From Planctomycetota bacterium (lineage in GTDB: Bacteria > Planctomycetota > UBA8742 > UBA2392): a stretch of 64,000 bases of DNA. Position numbers and translations under genes: made by a program. Position 1 is the stretch's first letter. Each line of letters starts with the position of its first letter. Where the stretch lies: the NCBI GenBank assembly GCA_019636195.1, contig JAHBYA010000004.1, forward strand, positions 124,001 through 188,000, given 5' to 3'. Of the stretch, positions 45,401 to 54,197 are shown piece by piece. Under the pieces are notes generated by a model. It saw only the letters and a list, made by a program, of their open reading frames with translations. It did no database searches and had not been told where the DNA came from.

Positions 45401-45429
45401 GCAGGTGTGCTAGCGGATTCCGCCGGGTG

Positions 45430-47022
45430 TTACTGCACGGTCAGCGTCACGTTGGCGGCGCTTTCCTTCAGCGTGTAGAAGCCCCACTGTGCCCACCAGC
45501 CGCCGGCTGGACGGCCGTACGGCGCCGCGTAGGTCAGTGTAGTGTTGCCGCGAGCGTTGGCCCACACGGTATCAGAGTTGGGGTTGTAGTAGGCAACGGC
45601 GGTGCTGCCGATGCGCACGCCCTGATAGCCGCCGATCGGTGCGCCCATGCCGAAGCCGAGCACGCCCAAAATCGCGCTCATCACGTTGTAGGGCACGTTC
45701 AGCAGGTTGGCGAGAATGCCGCCGATGTTGAAGCGGTACTGCGCCATGTACAGGTTGAAGTTGTCGATCGTCAGCACCACGAAGCTGCTGCCCGGCACCA
45801 CGCTGGCCTGCAACAGGCCAACCTGGGTCATCCAGTTGATCAACCACTGCGGCACCTGCGCCGCGATCTGCTGAAGCTGGTAGCCGTACGCGCGGGCCCA
45901 CGGCGCCGACTGCAGGCGCGAGGTAAGCCACGTGGCGGCCGCCTGCGTGTACTGGCCGACCGTCTGCGTGAACAGCGCGGTGTTGAAAGCCGTTTCGGTT
46001 TCAAAACGGCCCTTGGCCACAACCGTGCCGCTGCTGCTGGGGTACAGCGTCATCGTCGGGTACGGCGCGGTGATGCGCACAATGTCGCACGGAATCATGC
46101 TGTTGATGATGTCGTGCGGCGTTTGCAGGCTTGCCGCAACGCCCTGCGCCCACGTCGCTACCTGCTGCGCGTACGGGCCGATCACCGGCACGCCTGAAAG
46201 CGCGCTGCCCGCCCATGAAAGCAGCGCCATCACGCCGCGAATCTCACCGATGATCACGCTTGCAAAGTCCGCCTTCAGCAACGCCGACTGCACGGCGCCC
46301 GCCCAGCCGGTGTACAGCGGGCTGCTCTGGCCGTACTCAGACGTAAGCGGCACGCCGCCGGCGTAGGCCAGCAGTTCAAGGACTTTGCTGTTGCCCAGAA
46401 GCTGCTGCAGGACGGCCAGCTCGGCGTCGCTCAGGTTGTTATTGTATGTGCCGATGCCGTTGAACAGCTCAACCTGCTGTGCCATGGCGTCGCGCACGAC
46501 TGTGGCGTCAGCGCCGGGCACCACGCCTTCCGTTTCAAGCTCGTCCACGGACTCGATCGCGAGGTTGACCAAGCCCGCCAGACCCTGCCCGATGGCGGCA
46601 TTGAAAAGCTGGCGGCTGTACTCAAGCTCGGTCGCGAACGGGGTGATGGTCAGCGACTGCGGGTGGCGGTCAAGGGTCTTGCCGCCCATGTTGTGCAGCG
46701 ACAGGGTGACGACCGTGTCGGTGGTGTTGAGCGGCGGCACCATCACATAGGCCTTGCCGGCTTCAACGTGGAAGGGCGCCACAGCGGCCTGGTGGTCGCC
46801 GGTGTCAAACTGGACGTAGAAGCCTTGCTTGATTTTGCTGCTGTGGCCCTTGACGTCGATGGCGAGCATTTCGCCGGGGGCCGCAGTGTCAGCGGGCAAC
46901 AGGTCAGATGCAAACTTGACGTTTTCGGGCTCGCTTTCGCTGGTTTTCTCAGGCTGACAGGCGGCGGCGAGCAGGCACAGCACTGCGGTGGCGGCAAGCG
47001 CCAGGTTGCGTTTCAAAAACAT
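45430..47022 (-). CDS. Large lipoprotein of unknown function
   Basis: A 530-residue lipoprotein with signal peptide and lipobox LAAAC (FLKRNLALAATAVLCLLA before it). An N-terminal beta-rich domain (about residues 30-130) resembles a Ig-like/IPT module (GHSSKIKQGFYVQFDTGD). A long Ala-, Gln- and Leu-rich helical part follows, then a C-terminal part that is Gly- and Asn-rich with Tyr pairs (GGYQGVRIGSTAVAYYNPNS). No enzyme motif is seen. It is probably an outer-envelope protein. Confidence 0.65.
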   Translation of the reverse strand: MFLKRNLALAATAVLCLLAAACQPEKTSESEPENVKFASDLLPADTAAPGEMLAIDVKGHSSKIKQGFYVQFDTGDHQAAVAPFHVEAGKAYVMVPPLNTTDTVVTLSLHNMGGKTLDRHPQSLTITPFATELEYSRQLFNAAIGQGLAGLVNLAIESVDELETEGVVPGADATVVRDAMAQQVELFNGIGTYNNNLSDAELAVLQQLLGNSKVLELLAYAGGVPLTSEYGQSSPLYTGWAGAVQSALLKADFASVIIGEIRGVMALLSWAGSALSGVPVIGPYAQQVATWAQGVAASLQTPHDIINSMIPCDIVRITAPYPTMTLYPSSSGTVVAKGRFETETAFNTALFTQTVGQYTQAAATWLTSRLQSAPWARAYGYQLQQIAAQVPQWLINWMTQVGLLQASVVPGSSFVVLTIDNFNLYMAQYRFNIGGILANLLNVPYNVMSAILGVLGFGMGAPIGGYQGVRIGSTAVAYYNPNSDTVWANARGNTTLTYAAPYGRPAGGWWAQWGFYTLKESAANVTLTVQ

Positions 47023-47287
47023 GGGCGTCGGTCCTCACTAAAGGTCTCGTGTCGTTGGCTGCGTCGGATGTCCAAAAGTTGGGCGAGAGGGTAAGCGCGA
47101 GAAAAGCGAGGTCAAGGAAACTCCGGTAAAACTTCGGTGACTCGCTGGTGATGCTCAGTACCGCCAGTGGTTGTGACGCAAAATTGTCAGTCGGCGTCGA
47201 AAGCCCAAATTCATGGTTTTCGGGGACTTGCGCGCTCAGAGTCGCGCGTTGACAATAATAAGAATGGGAGAGCGGCTGGAGCGAGCC

Positions 47288-48016
47288 ATGCGTAAAAAAA
47301 TTCTCCCCATTCTTTCCTTGGCGCTGCTGCTGGCGCTTGCCGGCTGTTCTTCGACCCAGGCGCCGGAGCGGCAGGTCCGTCCTTCGCCGCCCCACACGAT
47401 TCATGTAACGCCGTTCGGGCACGCGGTCGCAACTTCAGACGGTTTCAGCGCGCGCATTGAAATCGAGGTGGTTTCTTTCTTGAACCTTGAACGCAACGCG
47501 CTGGTCCAGGAACTGGAACAAGAGGTTGTGCTTGAGCGCGCCAACGGCGCCACTTCGCGCCGCTCGTTCACGCTGGTTGAAGCGTTCCGGCTTGAGCGCA
47601 CCTATGTGGACTTTGCGGGCCGCAACCACTATCGCCTGCAACTTGGCCAGCGCGACCACCACTCGATTACCGGCCTTGATGATCTGCCCGCCGACGTGGT
47701 AGGCGTCACCATCAACCGCCGTGTGTTCGCGTATGTGGCCAACGTGTATGGCGCCGATTTCACGGATAGCGGCTTTGCCCACCTGCCGCGCAACCAGGAC
47801 GGCGACGTGGTCAGTGAGCCGCCCCGAAACTTCAACCAGCGCTATCAGGACAGCCATGAAACCCGCGGCTGGGTACAGGACGCCGGCGACAGCCTCGGGT
47901 TGACGTACCGCATGCGCTATCACTTCGTGCGCACCCCAAGCGGCAGCCCCGGTTTTGTTCTGGACCGCGCCGGCGGGCTTGGCTACGTCGAGTCCCCCAC
48001 CGTGATCGTGCGATAA
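47288..48016 (+). CDS. Lipoprotein of unknown function
   Basis: A 242-residue lipoprotein: signal peptide MRKKILPILSLALLLALAGC with the lipobox LAGC. The mature part is beta-rich (FSARIEIEVVSFLNLERNAL; GVTINRRVFAYVANVYGADF) and shows no enzyme motif. The start at 47288 has GGAG 6 nt upstream; an earlier in-frame start is not needed. A hairpin follows the stop. It is divergent from the large lipoprotein gene across 265 nt. Function unknown. Confidence 0.65.
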   Translation: MRKKILPILSLALLLALAGCSSTQAPERQVRPSPPHTIHVTPFGHAVATSDGFSARIEIEVVSFLNLERNALVQELEQEVVLERANGATSRRSFTLVEAFRLERTYVDFAGRNHYRLQLGQRDHHSITGLDDLPADVVGVTINRRVFAYVANVYGADFTDSGFAHLPRNQDGDVVSEPPRNFNQRYQDSHETRGWVQDAGDSLGLTYRMRYHFVRTPSGSPGFVLDRAGGLGYVESPTVIVR

Positions 48017-48019
48017 CAG

Positions 48020-48047
48020 AAGGGACGGGCTTTCGCCCGCCCCTTTG
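48020..48047 (+). terminator. Hairpin terminator of the lipoprotein gene
   Basis: A GC stem with one mismatch pairs AAGGG.CGGGC with GCCCG.CCCTT and ends in CCTTTGCGC, directly after the stop codon. Confidence 0.55.
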
Positions 48048-48069
48048 CGCTAGAAACGGGGGGCTGCTG

Positions 48070-50355
48070 CTATTTCTGCTCAGCCATCAGGTTGACGCGG
48101 TACGCGTTTTCAATGCTGAGTGCCGCAAGCGCTGAACTGTACACGCGGCCGTATAGTCGTGCGTAGTCTCCGGTGGGCTCAAAGGCGCCGGTTTCAAGCT
48201 GGTTGTTCAGCAGCGTGTCGGCAAAGCGGTTCTGCCACTCGGTCGCGGCCCGCGTGCCGTCCTGCTGCTTCAGCGCGATGGCCAGGCTGCCAAAGAACAG
48301 GTAGCGCATGTCAGCGACTTCGCCCTTGCCGCGCAGGTCGGGGTTTTCGCGACCCACCTGCCGCACCAGTGAATCGGCGCGCTGCGCGTGGTTGGCCTGC
48401 GGCGCGAACAGGCTCAGCGCCGCTGCCGCCGACATCGGCACCAGCTTGTCAACAAACAGGTCGCGCTGGTCATCCAGCACAAGCGTCGCGCCGGTCACGC
48501 TGGCGTACCAGTCTTCAAAGGCCTCAATGCGCTGCGCGGGCAGGTCAATCGGCGGCACCTTTACATTGCGCGCCGTCGCCAGCGCCATGTACGCCCACAC
48601 GCTGGTCGTCAGGCTGGCTTTGCCGTCGGCCTTGAACGGGAAGCCGTCACTGCCGTCGGCCTTGACGGCGCACAGCCAGCGGCAGGCCTGGCGCAGCGGC
48701 TCGCGAAGGCGCGGGCTGCGGGTCAGGCCGAAGTCTTCGGCCAGCACCAGCGTGGCCATGGCGTGAATCATCACGTTGTTGTAGCCCTGCGGCCCGATCT
48801 GGCCGTCGGCCCTTTGCTGCTTGATCAGCCATTCGACGCCGCGACGGACATTCCAGTCATAGCCCACGGGCGAGTGATCGCTGCTGTGGCCATCGCCCAG
48901 GAATGCCAGCAACGCGACGCTGGTAAGCTCAATCTGCTGCACCAGCTTCAGGTCGTCGCTGGTCGGCGCGACGCGCGGGTCCACGCCGTCGTGCCACCAG
49001 TACCCGTCTGCGTTGCGCTGCTGGATGCGCGCAAGATACGCGAGCGACTTGTCCAGCGCATTGGCCAGGTCTTCACGGCCAAGGTACGCGACCTTTTGCG
49101 CGCGCGACTGTGTACGCAACCGGAAGAAGCTGGATGCACCGTCACGTGAAGTGCTGGGCAATGTTGAACTGGTCTCGCTGCTGCTGCGTTGCGGCCGGGG
49201 TTCTTCCTGCGTGGAGTGGTCGATGTCCGGCTCGGGGCTGGGGCTGTCCTCGCCCATGCCTACCGGCGGTGGCTCATGGGCGGACGACCAGTCCTGCCCG
49301 CCCGCGCCTACGCCCTCTTTCTCGGGGCGATAGCTGGGCAGCGGCAGTTCTTCGTCGCCGTGGCGCGGCAGCTCAGGCGTCACCTGCACGCCATTGCGCC
49401 CGACCACCAGGCTGGGCGCGATGTCGCCCATCGGGTTGCTCGCGAAAACGAACAGCATGACGCCGATGGCCAGCGCGTGCAGGCCCATCGTGAACGCCAG
49501 GCTGCGGCGGCTGTTCTTGAACCCGCGCTCAAGTTCGCGGCCCCACTGGTAGCCTTCAACCTCGGTGCGCTTGGGCTCTTCGCGCACTTTGCGGCGCGAG
49601 CTGAACAGCACCTTCTTGAACAGTCGGCGCCGGAATGAATCCGTGGCCGCGACCTCCGGCAGCGCAGTCCTTGCTGCCGCCGTTGCAACCGGCGCGACTT
49701 CGCGGGCAGCCTCAAACAGCGCGACCTGCAGGCGGCGCTTGAAACCTTCGCGCACTTCAAGCTGCGGAATGGCGGCGGGCGCAAACAGCGCGCGCGTGGC
49801 AGCAACGAACTCGGGGCGCGGCTCAAGCGCGGGAATGCTGGCGACCAGCGCGCGCACGCTGAACTCGTGGCGCACGGCGCGCACCCACTCAGGACGCGCC
49901 TTGATGTGCGGGATGCTGCACAGCACGGCGCGCGCCGCAAACTCGTGGCGCAGGGCCTCAATGAAGCTGCGCGCGGGGTCAAGCTGCGGGATGCTGCACA
50001 GGATCGCGCGCACCGCAAACTCGGTGCGCAGGCCGCGCAGGAACTCTTCACGGCCGTCTATCCAGGGCAGCAGGCTCATCCAGTCGCGGGCCTCAAACTC
50101 GCGGCGCACCGCGGCAATGAACTCTTCACGCGCCTCAATCTCGGGCAAATCGGCGGGCAACGCGTTGGCGCGGCCCGATGCTTCCGCCGGGCGCACGCTC
50201 GGCAGGCTGCGCAGCACGTCGTACGTGCGCTTGAGCCGCTGAAACAGCGCAAAGTAGTCGCCGTCGTCTTCAAGGCGCTGACGCACCTTCGCAGCTGAGC
50301 CTGAATCAAGCTCGCCGCGCAGGAAGTCAACCAGCATGCCGAAGTCTTCGTTCAT
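48070..50355 (-). CDS. Repeat-containing anti-sigma-like protein with extracytoplasmic alpha-toroid
   Basis: A 761-residue, multi-part protein. Residues 1-50 look like the start of an anti-sigma or zinc-finger-less regulator (MNEDFGMLVDFLRGELDSGS). Residues about 70-210 hold helical repeats of exactly 26 residues, with Phe/Trp at 79, 105, 131, 157 and 183, then a shorter sixth unit; most units end in SIP or a close variant. A membrane helix lies at about 285-304 (AFTMGLHALAIGVMLFVFAS), followed by a Pro/Ser/Glu linker. The last about 340 residues form an alpha/alpha toroid of the terpene-cyclase/prenyltransferase-like type (GYWWHDGVDPRV, VEWLIKQQRADGQIGPQG). The DxDD-type cyclase acid motif is not seen, so binding is more likely than catalysis. 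Confidence 0.78.
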   Translation of the reverse strand: MNEDFGMLVDFLRGELDSGSAAKVRQRLEDDGDYFALFQRLKRTYDVLRSLPSVRPAEASGRANALPADLPEIEAREEFIAAVRREFEARDWMSLLPWIDGREEFLRGLRTEFAVRAILCSIPQLDPARSFIEALRHEFAARAVLCSIPHIKARPEWVRAVRHEFSVRALVASIPALEPRPEFVAATRALFAPAAIPQLEVREGFKRRLQVALFEAAREVAPVATAAARTALPEVAATDSFRRRLFKKVLFSSRRKVREEPKRTEVEGYQWGRELERGFKNSRRSLAFTMGLHALAIGVMLFVFASNPMGDIAPSLVVGRNGVQVTPELPRHGDEELPLPSYRPEKEGVGAGGQDWSSAHEPPPVGMGEDSPSPEPDIDHSTQEEPRPQRSSSETSSTLPSTSRDGASSFFRLRTQSRAQKVAYLGREDLANALDKSLAYLARIQQRNADGYWWHDGVDPRVAPTSDDLKLVQQIELTSVALLAFLGDGHSSDHSPVGYDWNVRRGVEWLIKQQRADGQIGPQGYNNVMIHAMATLVLAEDFGLTRSPRLREPLRQACRWLCAVKADGSDGFPFKADGKASLTTSVWAYMALATARNVKVPPIDLPAQRIEAFEDWYASVTGATLVLDDQRDLFVDKLVPMSAAAALSLFAPQANHAQRADSLVRQVGRENPDLRGKGEVADMRYLFFGSLAIALKQQDGTRAATEWQNRFADTLLNNQLETGAFEPTGDYARLYGRVYSSALAALSIENAYRVNLMAEQK

Positions 50356-50556
50356 CCTGTTGCCCGTTTCGGCTGGCCCCAGCTAGAGCACAGCCATCAC
50401 TCCGGAAAAATCCCGGAGCCACTCATTCAAACGTCGCCGGATGACTTAGGTTCGGAGAAACGTCCACGAAATTGTGATATTTGCCGGTTCCGGCGGCTGG
50501 CATAAGTGCCGTTCGCACAATTGGTTGTGCCGGTGGCTTTGCCCGCTTGGCAGAGT

Positions 50557-51849
50557 CTATTCAAAGGGCGGGACGCCGGCCTTGGCGCACACTTCACGCA
50601 TAAACGAAATCGAATACTCGACCCATTCGGCCACCTTTTGCTGCCTCAGGAGCGCGACTCCCGTGCGCCAGCTTGTCTCAGCTTCTTCCAGGCGACCCAA
50701 CAGGACCAGGCAACGCCCGATGGTGCAGAGATGAAGACCTTCCTCGACCGGATTGCCGACTTCCCGGTCAATCTTCAGGGCCTCCTGCGCCATTGCCAGC
50801 GCCTGCCCGGGCTGGTTTTGCAGCAGCGCGTAACTTGCCAAGCCGCCCAGCGCCTTGGCCTCGAACCGACGATTGCCAACCTCGCGGTGTAGCGGCAACA
50901 CGCGGCGCATGGCGTCTTCGGCGCGCTGCCACTGTTTGGTCCTCCAAAGGTACGAGGCCATGTTCCCCAAAGTGACGGACTCGGAACGGCGGTCACCTTG
51001 TTGCCGATGCATCGCCAGGGCCTTCTCGAACAATTCGTCGGCTTCCGCATGACGGCCTTGGGCAGCGGTCACACTGGCCAGCCCGGCCACGCTCAGGGCT
51101 TCCGTGGCGGCGTCGCTGCGTTCGCGGCTTTCGTGCATGGCCTGCGTGTACAGCGCGTGCGAGTCGTCCAACCTGCCGGTACGCAGGCAAACGTGCGCCA
51201 GCCGGATGCGGAGCGATGTAGCCTTGCGGGCGTGGTTGTGTCGTTGACACAGTTCCAGTCCGCGCAGGTAGTGTGGTTCTGCTTCATCCATCTGTTCGGC
51301 GGTCGAGCGCAGGTGCCCGAGCTGTTCAAGGCAGTCGGGCAGCAGTACGCTGCTGCAATCCGGGATGTCCACTGTCTCCAGGGCGGCGCGAGTCAGCGCC
51401 TCAGCTTCACTTGCATGACCGGCAGAGCCCACCATCCGCGCCGCGCTCAGCAGGGCGTGGGCACGGGCCTCTCCTTCCTGCATTTCGGCGGCCCTGAGCC
51501 ATAGTCGGGCGGATTGCCGGTTCTGGAACGCGCGCCCGGCATGGATAGCCGCCCGTTTCAGGTAGATACGCAGCCGTTGCAGAAGCTCCGGTGCGGCTGG
51601 GCTCGCGGCGCCGGCAGCGCTTTGCGCGTGGTCGGCCAGTTCCGCCGCCACTTCGTCGATCGGCAAGGTCTCGAAGTTCGCGCTTATGCCGGTGCTCGCC
51701 CCGGGCTCAGGCGGCAGGCCGCCGTAGAGTCCCTCAACGATCTCAAGCACGTTCAAGTGCAGAGCCGCTCGCGCGGCAGGAAGTTGAAGCTCATAGGCGG
51801 CATCGCGCAACAGCGCGTGCCGGAACAGGTAGGCGAACTCGGCGTGCAC
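50557..51849 (-). CDS. TPR protein, C-terminal part of an AAA-TPR regulator
   Basis: A 430-residue protein made almost wholly of TPR units (for example LYTQAMHESRERSDAATEAL and ADELFEKALAMHRQQGDRRS). It begins with FAYLFRHALLRDAAYELQLP, a block normally found at the end of an AAA ATPase in LuxR/adenylate-cyclase/kinase regulators, so about 600 residues of kinase and ATPase domains would be expected upstream. Instead a TAA lies three codons before the GTG start and the ECF sigma gene begins 45 nt upstream. The reading frame is intact, with no good ribosome-binding site. It may be a truncated relic or a rebuilt stand-alone TPR protein. Confidence 0.65.
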   Translation of the reverse strand: MHAEFAYLFRHALLRDAAYELQLPAARAALHLNVLEIVEGLYGGLPPEPGASTGISANFETLPIDEVAAELADHAQSAAGAASPAAPELLQRLRIYLKRAAIHAGRAFQNRQSARLWLRAAEMQEGEARAHALLSAARMVGSAGHASEAEALTRAALETVDIPDCSSVLLPDCLEQLGHLRSTAEQMDEAEPHYLRGLELCQRHNHARKATSLRIRLAHVCLRTGRLDDSHALYTQAMHESRERSDAATEALSVAGLASVTAAQGRHAEADELFEKALAMHRQQGDRRSESVTLGNMASYLWRTKQWQRAEDAMRRVLPLHREVGNRRFEAKALGGLASYALLQNQPGQALAMAQEALKIDREVGNPVEEGLHLCTIGRCLVLLGRLEEAETSWRTGVALLRQQKVAEWVEYSISFMREVCAKAGVPPFE

Positions 51850-51893
51850 GCCGGGAGTTTACGCGCAGGCGGCGCCCGTGAACACGGGCTCTT

Positions 51894-52493
51894 TCAAGAT
51901 GCGGTGATGGGCCGGTAGTCGCCCAGCAGCTCTTGCAGCTTGCCGACCGCGGTGTGCATGCGGCTTTTGACAGTGCCGAGCGGTACATCCATGATTTCGG
52001 CGATTTCCTGGTACTTCAGTTCCTCGATTTCACTCAGCACAAACACCATGCGTTGCTCTTCGGGCAACTGCTCCAGGGCTCCCATAATGGCGCCGTAAAG
52101 TTCGCGGCGATCCAGGTCGTCTTCGGGCGGTCGAATCTCGTCGGGCAGGCGATCGACTAGGCTGGCGTTGCTGTCTTCGCCGCCGACCTTGGTTTGCAGG
52201 CTGACGTTTTCTTTCTGCGTGCTCAGCAGCCGGCAGTGGTCAATCCAGTAATTGCGGGCAATGCGATACAGGTACGTCGTGAACTTCGCATTCGGCTCCC
52301 ACTTGCTGCCGGACTTGTAGATGCGCAGCAGCACTTCCTGGGCAAAGTCCTCTGCCAGCGAACGGTCCCAGCACAGCCGAAAGAAAAAGTTCAGCAAGCC
52401 CTTCAGGTGGCGCTCATACAACTCAGTGAATGCGTCCACGTCGCCGGCTTGAAAGCGGCGCATCAGTTCAAGGTCGCGTTCAGAGTCCGCCAC
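51894..52493 (-). CDS. ECF-family RNA polymerase sigma factor
   Basis: A 199-residue RpoE-like sigma factor with region 2 (DAFTELYERHLKGLLNFFFR and SLAEDFAQEVLLRIYKSGSK) and region 4 (EQRMVFVLSEIEELKYQEIA then the helix-turn-helix ending in VPLGTVKSRMHTA). The start is GTG (MADSERDLELMRRFQAGDVD). It is followed on the same strand by the TPR gene and the repeat/toroid gene, which may be its regulators or targets. It differs from the other sigma factor in the window by a longer linker. Confidence 0.93.
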   Translation of the reverse strand: MADSERDLELMRRFQAGDVDAFTELYERHLKGLLNFFFRLCWDRSLAEDFAQEVLLRIYKSGSKWEPNAKFTTYLYRIARNYWIDHCRLLSTQKENVSLQTKVGGEDSNASLVDRLPDEIRPPEDDLDRRELYGAIMGALEQLPEEQRMVFVLSEIEELKYQEIAEIMDVPLGTVKSRMHTAVGKLQELLGDYRPITAS

Positions 52494-52652
52494 GGGCGCA
52501 AGTCCTGACAGGGATTACGGGGAAGGGTAAGGATACCAACGTCAGGCTCCGTCAGAAAGTTCGGGGCTACAATCTGTGCAATCCGCGTGCCGAGAGCCGA
52601 AAAGTGCGGCAGCAGGCCTTTTCATGGCGTAAACTTACCAGCGGGGGCGGGG

Positions 52653-52817
52653 ATGGAACCCATGGGTTACCTCATTCTGGTTGCGCTGGTTACCTTGCCG
52701 CTGGCTGTGCTGGGCCTGTTTCTGGGCCTGCTGATCACCGGCGTGTTCAGTGAAGCCCAAGGGGCAGAAGGCGCCGCCATGGGCTATCGCCTGAGCTGGA
52801 AGGGCCACTCCCTCTAG
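52653..52817 (+). CDS. Small membrane protein
   Basis: A 54-residue protein dominated by one membrane helix (YLILVALVTLPLAVLGLFLG) with a short polar tail. It has a G-rich stretch before the ATG; an internal ATG at 52662 is an alternative start. Its stop overlaps the convergent gene's stop in a shared CTAG. Function unknown; the gene may be a regulator peptide or a subunit. Confidence 0.45.
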   Translation: MEPMGYLILVALVTLPLAVLGLFLGLLITGVFSEAQGAEGAAMGYRLSWKGHSL

Positions 52818-53875
52818 CGGGGCAATCGGCCTTCCCGGATCAGCCGGGCGCGGTTTGCGCGTGTCTTGAAAAAGATCACGGTCACCAGCAGCAGAAACGA
52901 CGTGGTCATGATGGCTAGGGCGTGCTCGCGGAAGAAGCGCTCAAACCAGCTGATCTCGTCGTCGCCGTAATACCAGAAGCCGGGCAACTCATCCTTTATG
53001 TCGCCGCGCGGCAACTCCACTGACAACTGGGTCATGCCCGGCGGCACGGCTGTGCTGACCACTCGGTTGGCATACCAGCGAAACGGCGGCGGGCTCGCCA
53101 GTTCATCGGACACGCCGGCCGGCAACGGTTGTACGGACCACAGGTTGACCAGCACAACGCGCGTGCGGGTCATGCCGCCGTAGCCGAGCAGGAAGGCCAT
53201 GAAGGGGTCGGTATCCAGCGGCGCGTCACTGATCACGCTGGCGTCAATGGCGCCGGAGTGCGCGCCAATGGGCACCCAGGGCTGCGGACACTCAAGGGCG
53301 ATGCGCAGCGGCGGCATCTCAACGCGGCGCCCGAGTTGCGCCTTGCCTGCCGGCACCACCTGCATGCACAGCCAAAACGGGGCGTCGCCGCTGAAGGTGT
53401 AGCCGCGGCTGCTCAGCCAGTCTGCAAGCTGCGTGCTGTCGCAGACCGCAAAGTCGCGATACTCGCCCAGTTCAAGGCCTTGCAGGTCAAGCGTGCTCTC
53501 TTCGGTTTGCGGCACCGACTCGCTCTTGCGCAGCCACGTGAACCATTCCGGCCACTCATACTCGGTGCGGTCTGACCACTGCTGGCGCGCAAGCTTGAAC
53601 AACTTGGGGTGCAGCGCAATCGCGTCGTACAGCGCATCGGGCTCGGCCAGGCTGTACCCCGCGGGCGCAGCCGGCAGCGGCACCAGCAGCGCGACACGGG
53701 CGGGCGGCGCGGCATCGAACATGGGCGTGACGCGCAGCAGCAGCTCCTGCTTGCCGGAGGCGCGGTGCACGACCGCAACTTCGGTGCGGGCGCCACCCGG
53801 TTTGTCTTCGCCGGGCAGCAGTACAACCGTGGCATGCAGCGGCGACAGCAGAAGCAGCAGCAGGGCAAGTCTCAT
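52814..53875 (-). CDS. DUF2330-like secreted membrane protein
   Basis: A 353-residue protein with a signal peptide (MRLALLLLLLSPLHATVV), a large extracytoplasmic beta-rich domain and one membrane helix close to the end (ALAIMTTSFLLLVTVIFFKT) followed by a basic tail. The opening block (VVHRASGKQELLLRVTPMFD) and the order signal-domain-TM-basic tail match DUF2330 proteins, but the usual early cysteines are missing. Conserved-looking pieces include ALLVPLPAAPAGYSLAEPDA. No function is known for this family. Confidence 0.65.
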   Translation of the reverse strand: MRLALLLLLLSPLHATVVLLPGEDKPGGARTEVAVVHRASGKQELLLRVTPMFDAAPPARVALLVPLPAAPAGYSLAEPDALYDAIALHPKLFKLARQQWSDRTEYEWPEWFTWLRKSESVPQTEESTLDLQGLELGEYRDFAVCDSTQLADWLSSRGYTFSGDAPFWLCMQVVPAGKAQLGRRVEMPPLRIALECPQPWVPIGAHSGAIDASVISDAPLDTDPFMAFLLGYGGMTRTRVVLVNLWSVQPLPAGVSDELASPPPFRWYANRVVSTAVPPGMTQLSVELPRGDIKDELPGFWYYGDDEISWFERFFREHALAIMTTSFLLLVTVIFFKTRANRARLIREGRLPR

Positions 53876-53923
53876 GCGGCCACGCTAACGGGCAAACGCG
53901 GGGGCGAAAGGGGCAGGGTGCAG

Positions 53924-54127
53924 CTAGGTTGGGCCCGGTCCCTTTTCGTTGATTTCCTGCTCAATCTTTTTTTCGGCATTGATCACACGGCCGCGGATGC
54001 GCAGCCAAAGCCAGGCCCAGGTCACGACCAGGGCGATGATGGCCATCCACATGAAGTAGCTGCGGGCGCTTTCCGTGAACTCGGGATCGCCCGCGGCATT
54101 GGCAGCATTCTGGAGCAGCAACGACAT
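53924..54127 (-). CDS. Small single-helix membrane protein, CcmD-like
   Basis: A 67-residue protein with one membrane helix (YFMWMAIIALVVTWAWLWLR) followed by a basic and then acidic C-terminal tail (INAEKKIEQEINEK). The layout resembles CcmD, a haem-export subunit, but no ccm genes are nearby and the pattern is generic. It lies upstream of the DUF2330-like gene in the same direction. Confidence 0.5.
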   Translation of the reverse strand: MSLLLQNAANAAGDPEFTESARSYFMWMAIIALVVTWAWLWLRIRGRVINAEKKIEQEINEKGPGPT

Positions 54128-54197
54128 GGGCGCAGGCTAAGCAAAAGTCTCGCCGCTTGGCAATGAGCAATGTTTGAGAAGCGCTGGCGCGTCCAAC

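Noticed and set aside
47249..47254. TTGACA resembling a -35 box upstream of a lipoprotein gene
   Set aside because: No suitable -10 box lies 16-18 nt downstream, so I do not call a promoter.
48070..49100. Squalene-hopene cyclase function for the toroid domain
   Set aside because: The fold pattern is similar but the catalytic acid motif is missing, so I do not call it a cyclase.
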